In this document: positions 12,283 to 18,769 of the stretch, piece by piece
Layout: each line of letters opens with the position of its first letter
How positions within the stretch are numbered: position 1 is the stretch's first letter
Origin: Minisyncoccota bacterium
GTDB lineage: Bacteria; Patescibacteriota; Minisyncoccia; Phycocordibacterales; UBA12079
Assembly: GCA_023129575.1 (NCBI GenBank)
Contig: JAGMBS010000003.1
Coordinates: forward strand, 1 to 42,337
DNA length: 42,337 bases
Direction: 5' to 3'
Program-made: the position numbers and the translations under genes
The notes under the pieces: model-generated
What the model was told of the DNA's origin: nothing
Database searches by the model: none
Seen by the model: only the letters and a program-made list of their open reading frames with translations

Positions 12283-14529
12283 ATGTTTGATCAAATAATT
12301 GATCTGATTAAAGAGAGTGTTACAACCGTGGTTGCTTTGGCTGTGGGCGTTTTAGGGTTGGGCGATGCGGCATTGTTTAACCCGGATGTTGTTCCGCCGG
12401 CGGAGGATATTAAGATTTCCGAAGACCTGCCCGCCGGTGAGGCGGGATTGTCGGATAACGCGGATATTTTTGAAACGCAATTGGCGAGTATCTCGCAAGC
12501 GCTGCAAGGCGATGAGGGCGGCGGCTTTGCCGCCGCCCCGACCGAGAGCGCCGACGGCGCTCTCGCGCTTGCGGAAAATACCCAAACAGCTGTTGAAAAC
12601 GAAACACAGCTTGCTCCGCTGCTCACGTCAACCGAGCCGGAAATTCGCCCGATTAATCCGATTAAATCCACCAAACAAACAAAGCCGGTGGATGTTTCGT
12701 CTCTGCTCAAAGAAGATTTTGATAAATTTGACGCTAATTTGCAAATTACGAAAATAATTGAAGACGGGGGTAATTTTTATGTTAATTATCAATTTTTGTC
12801 TTACGGAATAAAAAATAAAATTTGGACGAAAATTTTAAAGGAAAAAAAGATGCTGGTTTCCGAAACTCTTTTGGGAGAAAAAAATTTGAGCGCTTATCTT
12901 TCCGAGGAATTGGGCGAAGTGCTTGATAATGAAATTGTCTTTCTGAAAGAAGTTCAAGAAATTCAAAAAGTCAAGCAGGCCAAAACTGAAAGCGCGGCCC
13001 AAGGGGCTCAAACAATTTCATCAAAATACAGCGCCTTGATTGGTCGGGTGCTTGATGTGAATAATGAACAATTTGGCGATTATATCCCCGTTGCAACGGA
13101 AGAAAAAACAGACAATTTAATAAATGACGGCAGAGTTGATGAAGAAAAAACAGACAATTTAACAAATGACGGCCGAGTTGATAACGAAGCGCCAATTATA
13201 ATTATCCAAGGAAATAATCCGGCTTTGATTCAAATTGGTTCAAGTTATATAGATTTGGGAGCGAAAGCGGTTGATAATATCAGCAATAATTTAGATGTAA
13301 AGATTAGCGGTGATTTAGTGAATACCGAAGTTAAAGGTTCTTATTTTGTCATTTATACCGCTACTGACGAAGCCGGCAACGTCGCCACAGCGACCAGAGA
13401 AGTGATTGTTTATGATTATGGCGCCGCGCCGGAAGTGAAGCAAATTGAAAAACCGGCCGCGCCGGAACCGCTTATAGAGATTGTCACGGAAAAACCGCTT
13501 GTAAAAATTAACGCGGAACCGGCCGCGGAGGAGAAAAAGCCGGCAGCGGTTATTGAGAAAAAAGAAATAATAGCGACAACAACGGAAATTGCGGCGGACG
13601 AAACGGCCACGACAACAATAATGATGGCGGACGAAACAGCGACCACAACCGCGCCGGCGGCATCGTCGGCATCTGTGATTGAAACAATAAAGGAAGCGGC
13701 GGCAAAAACGATTGATACAACATTGGAAACATCCGGCGCTGTTGTTGAGGGAGTTGTGGAAGGCGGCAAGAAAGCGGGCCGTAAAATTGGCGAAAAAACC
13801 AAGGAAGCGGTTGAGATTATAAGCGAGACAACCGAAGCGGCCGCGGAGACAATTAGCGAGACAAGCGCCGCGGCGCTTGAACAGGTTTCCAAAGCGCTTG
13901 AAACCGTGACGGAGGAGGTTTCAGCGATGATTAAAAAAGTTCATTTTATGGAATTGCTTGGCAATATCCGTTCCGCTTTGCAATCAAGTGTCGTGGTTGC
14001 CGGCGAGGGAACCACTGAAATTTTTGAACTTATGGAACAATTTTTGCGCCCGGCGGCGGAAAATACTTATTTGATTATAAATTCGGCGGCGCGTAAAACT
14101 TATGGCGCTTTAATAAATATTTGGCAAAAAATAGGCATTAACCAAGCAATTGCTCGGATTTCAGACCGCGTCATTGCCAATATCAGCGATTATAAAAAAG
14201 AAAACGATTTGTTTGTCAAAGAAGAAAATTTTGAACCCGACGGAACCGTCGGGTTTGAACCCGACAGAACCGTCGGGTTTGAATATTCGGAATATCAAGA
14301 AAGAAATTTTACCGGTTTTGTGTTTGGTAAAACAATAGAAATAGCAATAACGGCTCTTGATAAAACAATCAATCTCGCGTCCGCGCTGACCGCGACCGTC
14401 AGAGATTTCGGCGGAATCGTCAGTTCGGATTTGAAAGATGTTGGTGCGGAAGTTGATCAAAAAATAAATGAGACGGATTTTAGCGTTAAAGCTCTGCTCA
14501 ATTTTTTCAGAAATCATCGCCCGCTCTAA
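12283..14529 (+). CDS. Ig-like (DUF5011-type) domain protein with amphipathic repeat tail
   Basis: A 748-residue protein, probably envelope-associated. The N-terminus has a short hydrophobic stretch (VTTVVALAVGVLGLG), which may be a membrane anchor but is not a classic signal peptide. Residues about 304-383 match the bacterial Ig-like DUF5011 pattern: EAPIIIIQGNNPALIQIG, YIDLGAKAVDN, then GSYFVIYTATDEAGNVA. After a Pro/Ala/Glu/Thr-rich linker, residues about 460-560 form Ala/Glu/Thr amphipathic repeats (ETTEAAAETISETSAA). Two short tandem repeats are present, 14 residues twice (13099-13182) and 8 residues twice (14234-14279). Several GC-rich hairpins lie in the N-terminal low-complexity region. 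Function unknown; a structural surface role is a guess. Confidence 0.7.
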   Translation: MFDQIIDLIKESVTTVVALAVGVLGLGDAALFNPDVVPPAEDIKISEDLPAGEAGLSDNADIFETQLASISQALQGDEGGGFAAAPTESADGALALAENTQTAVENETQLAPLLTSTEPEIRPINPIKSTKQTKPVDVSSLLKEDFDKFDANLQITKIIEDGGNFYVNYQFLSYGIKNKIWTKILKEKKMLVSETLLGEKNLSAYLSEELGEVLDNEIVFLKEVQEIQKVKQAKTESAAQGAQTISSKYSALIGRVLDVNNEQFGDYIPVATEEKTDNLINDGRVDEEKTDNLTNDGRVDNEAPIIIIQGNNPALIQIGSSYIDLGAKAVDNISNNLDVKISGDLVNTEVKGSYFVIYTATDEAGNVATATREVIVYDYGAAPEVKQIEKPAAPEPLIEIVTEKPLVKINAEPAAEEKKPAAVIEKKEIIATTTEIAADETATTTIMMADETATTTAPAASSASVIETIKEAAAKTIDTTLETSGAVVEGVVEGGKKAGRKIGEKTKEAVEIISETTEAAAETISETSAAALEQVSKALETVTEEVSAMIKKVHFMELLGNIRSALQSSVVVAGEGTTEIFELMEQFLRPAAENTYLIINSAARKTYGALINIWQKIGINQAIARISDRVIANISDYKKENDLFVKEENFEPDGTVGFEPDRTVGFEYSEYQERNFTGFVFGKTIEIAITALDKTINLASALTATVRDFGGIVSSDLKDVGAEVDQKINETDFSVKALLNFFRNHRPL
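12427..12565. repeat. Cluster of three GC-rich coding hairpins
   Basis: CCCGCC/GGCGGG near 12429-12446 (read LPAGEAG), GGGCGGCGGC-TTT-complement at 12516-12538 (read GGGFAAAP), and CGAGAGCGCC-GAC-complement at 12543-12565 (read ESADGALA). All are in frame in the low-complexity N-terminal part of the Ig-like protein. Confidence 0.6.
13099..13182 (+). repeat. 42-nt tandem repeat, two copies
   Basis: Copies at 13099-13140 and 13141-13182 differ at two bases and encode EEKTDNL(I/T)NDGRVD twice, just before the Ig-like domain. Confidence 0.85.
14234..14279. repeat. Tandem pair of 22-nt hairpins in the Ig-like protein
   Basis: AACCCGACGG-AA-CCGTCGGGTT at 14234-14255 and a copy with one arm mismatch at 14258-14279, a 24-nt period. 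Read in frame as EPDGTVGF and EPDRTVGF. Confidence 0.85.
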
Positions 14530-14571
14530 AAAGCTTTCTTGTTTTTGTGAAGAAATTTCGGAAAGAGATTG

Positions 14572-14616
14572 TTCCTCGAGGAGGAGCGAAGTGACGGAAG
14601 AGGTGCGACCTCGAGG
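14572..14616. repeat. Palindromic intergenic element upstream of gap
   Basis: Outer CCTCGAGGAG blocks near 14573 and 14609 enclose GAGGT-GCG-ACCTC (14600-14612), a member of the GAGGT-NNN-ACCTC family. No promoter was recognised in this 121-nt gap before gap. Confidence 0.5.
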
Positions 14617-14650
14617 AGAAATTTTTGAAGCAATCTAGCCGAAAGATATT

Positions 14651-15784
14651 ATGCAAACTCCAAAAAAAATCAAAGTGGCGATTAACGGTTTCGGGCGAAT
14701 TGGCAGAGCTTTTTTTAAATTGGCGATTGAAAATCCAAGAATTGAAATTGTGGCGGTTAATGATTTGGCCGATATTGAAAACCTCGCTTATCTTCTCAAA
14801 TACGACAGTCCTTATCCAACTTGGACGTCTCACGTCCAAGTGATGGATTTAAACTTGGACGTGAGACGTCCAAGTGAACCAAGTAAAAATATTTTGCAAA
14901 TTGCCGGCAAAGATATTCCGTTTTTTAGCGAGCCGGATCCGTGTTATTTGCCGTGGAAGGATTTGAAAGTGGATATTGCGGTAGAAGCGACCGGAATTTT
15001 TAATACCTATCAAAAAGCGCGGGCTCATCTTGAAGCGGGCGCGAACAGAGTTATTTTAACGGCCCCCGCCAAAGATGAAACAGAGGCGGATTGTTGTTCC
15101 GCCGCGCGGAACAACAATCCGCCTCAGCCGCTTCAAACTCCCGATTACGGCGTCATTGGCAAAACAATTTTAATGGGCATCAACGATGAGGAATTAAAAG
15201 ATTGTCAAATAAGCGCCAACGGCTCTTGCACCACCAACGCGGTTAGTCCGGTTTTACAAATTCTCAATCAAAGCATCGGCGTGGAAAAAGCGCTTCTAAA
15301 TACGATTCATTCCTATACCGCCGCCCAAAAAATAGTTGATTCCGCCGACAAAAAAGATTTTCGCCGCGGCCGCGCCGGCGCGCAAAATATTATTCCGACT
15401 ACAACCGGCGCCGCCAGCGCGACCACTTTGGCGATTAAAGAATTGGCGGGGCGCTTTGACGGACTGGCGGTTAGAGTGCCGACCGTGCTGGGTTCACTGG
15501 CCGATTTAACTTTTACGGCCAAGAGAAATACGAGCGAAAAAGAAATTAACAAGATTTTGAAACAGGCCTCCCAAGAGGAAAAATGGCGAGGGATTTTTAC
15601 AACCACCGAAAAGCCGGTTGTTTCTTCGGATATTATCGGGAACATTTACGCTTCCATCGCCGATTTATCATTGACAAAAGTTGTGGGCGGAAATCTTGCC
15701 AAAGTTCTGATTTGGTATGATAATGAAATGGGTTACGCCAACACTCTCATTAAACATATAAATAAAATAAGAGAGATTTTATAA
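14651..15784 (+). CDS. gap: Glyceraldehyde-3-phosphate dehydrogenase with palindrome-encoded insertions
   Basis: A 377-residue glycolytic enzyme converting glyceraldehyde 3-phosphate to 1,3-bisphosphoglycerate. It has the NAD-binding GFGRIGR block at the N-terminus, Asp after AVN favouring NAD, nucleophile Cys193 in NGSCTTNAV, the PTTTGAASATTLA and GLAVRVPTVLGS segments, and the C-terminal WYDNEMGY. It is about 40 residues longer than usual (E. coli about 331, Cys near 150). The excess is explained by palindromic DNA: residues 57-75 come from a pair of 21-nt elements (read TWTSHVQV and NLDVRRPS) and residues 145-159 from a 43-nt hairpin. All catalytic motifs survive, so it is probably active. 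It opens a gap-rpiB-rpe-transketolase run. Confidence 0.96.
   Translation: MQTPKKIKVAINGFGRIGRAFFKLAIENPRIEIVAVNDLADIENLAYLLKYDSPYPTWTSHVQVMDLNLDVRRPSEPSKNILQIAGKDIPFFSEPDPCYLPWKDLKVDIAVEATGIFNTYQKARAHLEAGANRVILTAPAKDETEADCCSAARNNNPPQPLQTPDYGVIGKTILMGINDEELKDCQISANGSCTTNAVSPVLQILNQSIGVEKALLNTIHSYTAAQKIVDSADKKDFRRGRAGAQNIIPTTTGAASATTLAIKELAGRFDGLAVRVPTVLGSLADLTFTAKRNTSEKEINKILKQASQEEKWRGIFTTTEKPVVSSDIIGNIYASIADLSLTKVVGGNLAKVLIWYDNEMGYANTLIKHINKIREIL
14820..14874. repeat. Inverted pair of 21-nt palindromes inside gap
   Basis: CTC-centred copy 14820-14840 read as TWTSHVQV (third frame) and GAG-centred copy 14854-14874 read as NLDVRRPS, 13 nt apart. They replace or extend the loop after LLKYDS where typical GAPDH has a GRF motif. 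Confidence 0.92.
15083..15125. repeat. 43-nt perfect hairpin inside gap
   Basis: 19-nt perfect arms (starting GAGGCGGATTG) around CCGCG. Exactly codon-phased, read as EADCCSAARNNNPPQ (residues 145-159) in the surface loop between TAPAKDET and the strand before GINDEE. Confidence 0.9.
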
Positions 15785-15797
15785 ATTATAAGATAAC

Positions 15798-16280
15798 ATG
15801 AAAATACTTATTACATCAGATCACGCGGGTTTTGAACTGAAAAACGAATTACTTTCGTATCTGATTGGTTTAGGATATGAAGTGGAGGATAAGGGACCCG
15901 CGCAATATCGTTCCGAGGATGATTACCCTGATTTTATCGCGCCGGTCGCGCGCGCGGTCTCCCAAAATCCGCGCCGGTCCAAAGCAATTGTAATTGGCGG
16001 TTCGGGGCAAGGCGAGGCGATAGTGGCAAATCGTTTTGCAAATGTCCGAGCGGTTGTTTATAACGCGCCTAATCTTAATGTTATAAAACTCTCGCGCGCG
16101 CATAATGACGCGAATATCTTGTCTCTCGGCGCGCGTTTTTTGTCGATGGACGAAGCAAAGGAAGCGGTTAAACTTTGGTTGGAAACTGAATTTTCAAATG
16201 TGGAACGCCATTTCCGCCGTATTCAAAAAATAGAATCACTTAGAGGTTCAACCTCTAACAAAATTGGGGATAACTTATAA
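15798..16280 (+). CDS. rpiB: Ribose-5-phosphate isomerase B
   Basis: A 160-residue enzyme interconverting ribose 5-phosphate and ribulose 5-phosphate. The start is MKILITSDHAGFELK; it has the anion-binding GGSGQGEAIVANR, in which a Ser-Gly-x-Gly-Glu pattern replaces the E. coli-type Cys, as in actinobacterial RpiB where Glu is the base, and the late HNDANILSLGARFL block. It lies 13 nt after gap and 21 nt before rpe, in a pentose-phosphate run. The final residues (LRGSTSNKIGDNL) are encoded by a 9-3-9 palindrome and are probably a tail added by insertion beyond the usual C-terminus. Confidence 0.95.
   Translation: MKILITSDHAGFELKNELLSYLIGLGYEVEDKGPAQYRSEDDYPDFIAPVARAVSQNPRRSKAIVIGGSGQGEAIVANRFANVRAVVYNAPNLNVIKLSRAHNDANILSLGARFLSMDEAKEAVKLWLETEFSNVERHFRRIQKIESLRGSTSNKIGDNL
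16239..16259. repeat. 21-nt palindrome at the rpiB C-terminus
   Basis: CTTAGAGGT-TCA-ACCTCTAAC, one mismatch at the outermost base. Codon-phased, read as LRGSTSN, shortly before the stop. It links the 9-3-9 family with the GAGGT-NNN-ACCTC group. Confidence 0.75.
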
Positions 16281-16301
16281 AATTTTGTAATTATTGTTAT
16301 T

Positions 16302-17078
16302 ATGAATGTGATGAAAAATATAGAAATAATACCGGCAATTTTACCAAAGGATTTTGACGAACTGGAACAAAAATTGACTCGGCTTAAAAAAGCGTTTTTG
16401 ATTTTGAACAAAAAAACAAAACCGGCCATTCAGATTGATATTTGCGACGGGCAATTTGTTTCGTCCGAAACTTGTCCTTGGACGGGCAAAGGTCAAACAA
16501 TTTCTCAATTGGCGGAATTTGCGGATAATTTTGATTTTGAACTTGATTTGATGGTTCAAAATCCAAAAGAATTGCTGGAAAATTGGCAAAATGACGAACG
16601 GCTCAACGACTTGAGCCGTTCAGGTCTTTGTAGAATAATAATGCACTTTGAAAGTTTTGAAAGCGAAAAGGACAATTTGGAAACTAATCCTCCAAATTTA
16701 TTTGGGGACTTAGTCTCCAAATTGTCCGCTTATTCAATTCAGGTTGGTATTGCGTTTAATCCCGACACGCTGGCGGAAAAAATAATTCCGTATTTGCAAA
16801 TTGCGGATTTTGTTCAATTTATGGGCATTGATAAAATTGGCTATCAAGGGCAAAATTTTAACCCAACAGTGATTTCAAAAATTCAAAAATTTCGCGCGCG
16901 AAATCCTCAGATGATAATTTCAGTAGACGGGGGAGTTAATTTGGAAAACGCGCCGAAACTTGTCAGAGCCGGCGTTAATCGTTTAGTAATCGGGTCGGCG
17001 ATTTTTGCCGACGCGGACGCGGAAATAATCGCGGAAAGAATTAAAAAATTTACCCTGTTAACCCTGTTAAAAAATTAG
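16302..17078 (+). CDS. rpe: Ribulose-phosphate 3-epimerase
   Basis: A 258-residue TIM-barrel enzyme interconverting ribulose 5-phosphate and xylulose 5-phosphate. It has IQIDICDGQFV (metal-binding His/Asp region), FELDLMVQNP, MGIDKIGYQGQ and the phosphate-binding end ISVDGGVN and RLVIGSAIF. The length exceeds the typical 220. At least two in-frame palindromes contribute: 16596-16621 (read ERLNDLSRS) and 16670-16727 (read DNLETNPPNLFGDLVSKL). ATG 16302 is used; ATG 16311 (MKNIEII) is equally plausible. The C-terminus (FTLLTLLKN) comes from a duplicated CCCTGTTAA motif. The barrel motifs are diverged from E. coli but in order. Confidence 0.88.
   Translation: MNVMKNIEIIPAILPKDFDELEQKLTRLKKAFLILNKKTKPAIQIDICDGQFVSSETCPWTGKGQTISQLAEFADNFDFELDLMVQNPKELLENWQNDERLNDLSRSGLCRIIMHFESFESEKDNLETNPPNLFGDLVSKLSAYSIQVGIAFNPDTLAEKIIPYLQIADFVQFMGIDKIGYQGQNFNPTVISKIQKFRARNPQMIISVDGGVNLENAPKLVRAGVNRLVIGSAIFADADAEIIAERIKKFTLLTLLKN
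16596..16621. repeat. Hairpin in rpe related to 4076-4107
   Basis: GAACGGCTCAA-CGAC-TTGAGCCGTTC, perfect 11-nt arms, read as ERLNDLSRS. Its core matches the hairpin in the signal region of the S74 protein. Confidence 0.8.
16670..16727. repeat. REPIN-like inverted pair inside rpe
   Basis: Two 21-nt units, 16676-16696 and 16701-16721, near-reverse-complements built on TTTGGAGAC-TAA-GTCTCCAAA, enclosed by GGACAA/TTGTCC. Read as NLETNPPN then FGDLVSK, the same frame pairing as NLDVSRPS then LGRETSK in mnmA. Confidence 0.8.
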
Positions 17079-17100
17079 TATTTAACAGAATTAAATAAAA

Positions 17101-17955
17101 ATGATAAATTGTAATAAGGAAAAAATCGAGAAATTGGAAAAAATCGCTAAAACAATTCGGCGGGAAATAATTGAAATGCTGGCGCGGGCCGGCTCCGGCC
17201 ACACGGCCGGTTCGCTTGATATGGTGGAAATTCTGGCCGCTTTATATTTTGAGATTTTGAAGCATAACCCGCAAAATCCCGCTTGGGAAAAAAGGGACCG
17301 CCTTATTTTATCGCACGGGCATACTTGCCCGGCGCTTTACGCGACGCTGGCGGAAGCCGAGTATTTTCCAAAAACGGACTTGCGAACTCTGCGAAAATTT
17401 GGTTCGTCTCTGCAAGGACATCCGCACCGCGAATGGCTCAAGGGCTTGGAAACCAGTTCCGGTCCGCTTGGCTCCGGACTTTCGCAAGCCATTGGAATGG
17501 CTCTCGCCGACCGCGTCAATAAATTTGGAGGCAAGGCCTCCAAAGATTCTGGGGATAAGTATTTTTATTGTTTGATGTCAGATGGGGAAATGCAATGCGG
17601 ACAAACCTGGGAGGCCTTAATGTTGGCGGGCAAAGAAAAATTAACAAATCTTATCGCCATTATTGATAGAAACGGTATTCAAATCAGCGGACAAACAAAA
17701 AAAGTAATGCCTTTGGAATCGCTGCGGAAAAAATTGGAGGCCTTTAATTGGCAGGTTTTGGAAATTGACGGGCATAATTTTGAACAAATTATCGAAGCGG
17801 TTGGAACCGCCAAAAAAACCGCGGCAAAACCGACAATAATTATCGCGCGAACAATTCCCGGCAAGGGCTTTGCGGAATTTGAAAATGATTATCGCTGGCA
17901 CGGCAAAGCCCCAAACACAGAACAAGTTGATAAAATTTTAAAAGATAAAAAATAA
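17101..17955 (+). CDS. Transketolase, N-terminal (thiamine-diphosphate-binding) subunit
   Basis: A 284-residue protein corresponding only to the N-terminal half of transketolase. Features are the HTAGSLDMVEILAALYF start, LSHGHTCPALYATLAE, GHPHREWLKGLETSSGPLGSGLSQAIGMA, the ThDP/Mg motif SDGEMQCGQTWEALM, DRNGIQISG and the final PGKGFAEFEN. Split transketolases work as two subunits, and the C-terminal (pyrimidine-binding) partner is not adjacent: the next gene is MazG-like. With gap, rpiB and rpe upstream it fits a non-oxidative pentose phosphate pathway. A 21-nt palindrome at 17524-17544 adds FGGKASK (residues 142-148) just before the ThDP motif strand. Confidence 0.93.
   Translation: MINCNKEKIEKLEKIAKTIRREIIEMLARAGSGHTAGSLDMVEILAALYFEILKHNPQNPAWEKRDRLILSHGHTCPALYATLAEAEYFPKTDLRTLRKFGSSLQGHPHREWLKGLETSSGPLGSGLSQAIGMALADRVNKFGGKASKDSGDKYFYCLMSDGEMQCGQTWEALMLAGKEKLTNLIAIIDRNGIQISGQTKKVMPLESLRKKLEAFNWQVLEIDGHNFEQIIEAVGTAKKTAAKPTIIIARTIPGKGFAEFENDYRWHGKAPNTEQVDKILKDKK
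17524..17544. repeat. 21-nt palindrome in the transketolase gene
   Basis: TTTGGAGGC-AAG-GCCTCCAAA, perfect 9-3-9, codon-phased, read as FGGKASK. It has the outer TTGGA/TCCAA bases of the main family with a different core. Confidence 0.8.
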
Positions 17956-17956
17956 T

Positions 17957-18286
17957 ATGAAAAAACAATCAAAACTTTTTTTAAAAAAGAATCCAACAAT
18001 GCAGAATTTTCAGCAATATGTTTTAGATATGGAAAATGAAAGAGAATTTTCAAAAGACATTCTCCATAATTGTCTTCAGATGGGAGAGGAAGTTGGGGAA
18101 TTATTTAAAGCTGTTCGCAAAGAAATTAATATTCAAATAGATAATAATTCAAAAGTTGGTTCAGTGGATGAAGAAATTGTTGATATTTTTATTTTTCTTT
18201 GCGCGATTGCAAATAAATTCAATATTGATTTAGAAAAAGCTTTTCGTGAAAAAGAAGAAATAAATAAAAATCGTATTTGGAAATAA
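17957..18286 (+). CDS. MazG-like nucleotide pyrophosphohydrolase
   Basis: A 109-residue all-alpha NTP pyrophosphatase-type protein. Metal-binding helices are visible as EEVGELFKAV and EEIVDIFIFLCAIAN, followed by a KEEIN-KNRIW end typical of MazG-like and dUTPase-like house-cleaning enzymes. It starts 1 nt after the transketolase stop and so is translationally coupled. An internal ATG at 17999 (MQNFQQYV) is closer to the usual family start, so the first 14 residues may not be translated. The codons are more AT-rich than in the carbon genes upstream. Confidence 0.82.
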   Translation: MKKQSKLFLKKNPTMQNFQQYVLDMENEREFSKDILHNCLQMGEEVGELFKAVRKEINIQIDNNSKVGSVDEEIVDIFIFLCAIANKFNIDLEKAFREKEEINKNRIWK

Positions 18287-18306
18287 TTTAAAACAATATT
18301 AATTTA

Positions 18307-18337
18307 TTGAAATATAACAAAAAATACGGTTTATAAT
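18307..18337 (+). promoter_or_regulatory. Possible promoter of the wHTH gene
   Basis: TTGAAA (18307-18312) and TATAAT (18332-18337) with a long 19-nt spacer. The AT-rich palindrome at 18350 lies just downstream, where a bound repressor could block transcription. Confidence 0.4.
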
Positions 18338-18349
18338 TAAGTAAAATAT

Positions 18350-18370
18350 ATTATATTATTATATATAATA
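18350..18370. promoter_or_regulatory. AT-rich operator-like sequence, upstream copy
   Basis: A 21-nt sequence (ATTATATTAT followed by TATATATAATA) between the wHTH promoter and its start. It is identical to 18711-18731 on the other side of the gene. Confidence 0.55.
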
Positions 18371-18407
18371 TTATAAAAATAATGTATAAATTAATTCAAA
18401 ATTTCAT

Positions 18408-18701
18408 ATGAAGTTCACAGGAAAACAGGTAAAATTGTTGGAGCTTTTTTCAAAGGCGGTAGCAAACAGAAACAGAATTAAAATTTTAGTTTTAATTAAC
18501 AAAAAACCTAAATTAAATGTTGCGGAAATTTCAGATATTTTAAAAATGAATTACCAATCTGGAGCAGTTCATATTCAAAGATTGGAAAAAGTTGGTTTTG
18601 TATATAAAAGATATAAAGGTTTGTCAGTAGAACATGTAATTACTGAAAGAGGTAAACTTTTTTTAATTTTTTTTGAAAAAATTTTGAATTTAAAATCTTA
18701 A
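18408..18701 (+). CDS. Winged-helix transcriptional regulator (ArsR/MarR-like)
   Basis: A 97-residue single-domain wHTH protein. It has LFSKAVANRNRIKILVLIN, a recognition-helix region LNVAEISDILKMNYQSGAVHIQRLEKVGFV, then a wing YKRYKGLSVEHVITERGKLFL. This matches the ArsR-type N-R-I-K-I-L start and helix spacing, but no metal-binding cysteines are present. The gene is very AT-rich. Identical 21-nt AT palindromic sequences lie just upstream (18350-18370) and just downstream (18711-18731, within a 40-nt perfect palindrome), suggesting autoregulation and perhaps control of mnmA. Confidence 0.75.
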   Translation: MKFTGKQVKLLELFSKAVANRNRIKILVLINKKPKLNVAEISDILKMNYQSGAVHIQRLEKVGFVYKRYKGLSVEHVITERGKLFLIFFEKILNLKS

Positions 18702-18704
18702 AAT

Positions 18705-18744
18705 TAATACATTATATTATTATATATAATAATATAATGTATTA
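18705..18744. promoter_or_regulatory. 40-nt perfect AT palindrome, downstream operator-like copy
   Basis: Perfect inverted repeat with 20-nt arms beginning TAATACATTATATTATTATA, ending 25 nt before mnmA. It contains the same 21-nt core as upstream of the wHTH gene. It could be an operator, a bidirectional terminator stem, or both; no T-run distinct from the stem is present. Confidence 0.6.
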
Positions 18745-18769
18745 AAGCATAGACATAAAAATAAATAAG

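Noticed and set aside
13416-13892. Long minus-strand ORF (158 codons) opposite the Ig-like protein
   Set aside because: It is a Ser/Val/Ala-rich mirror of the Ala/Glu/Thr repeat codons on the + strand, without any motif.
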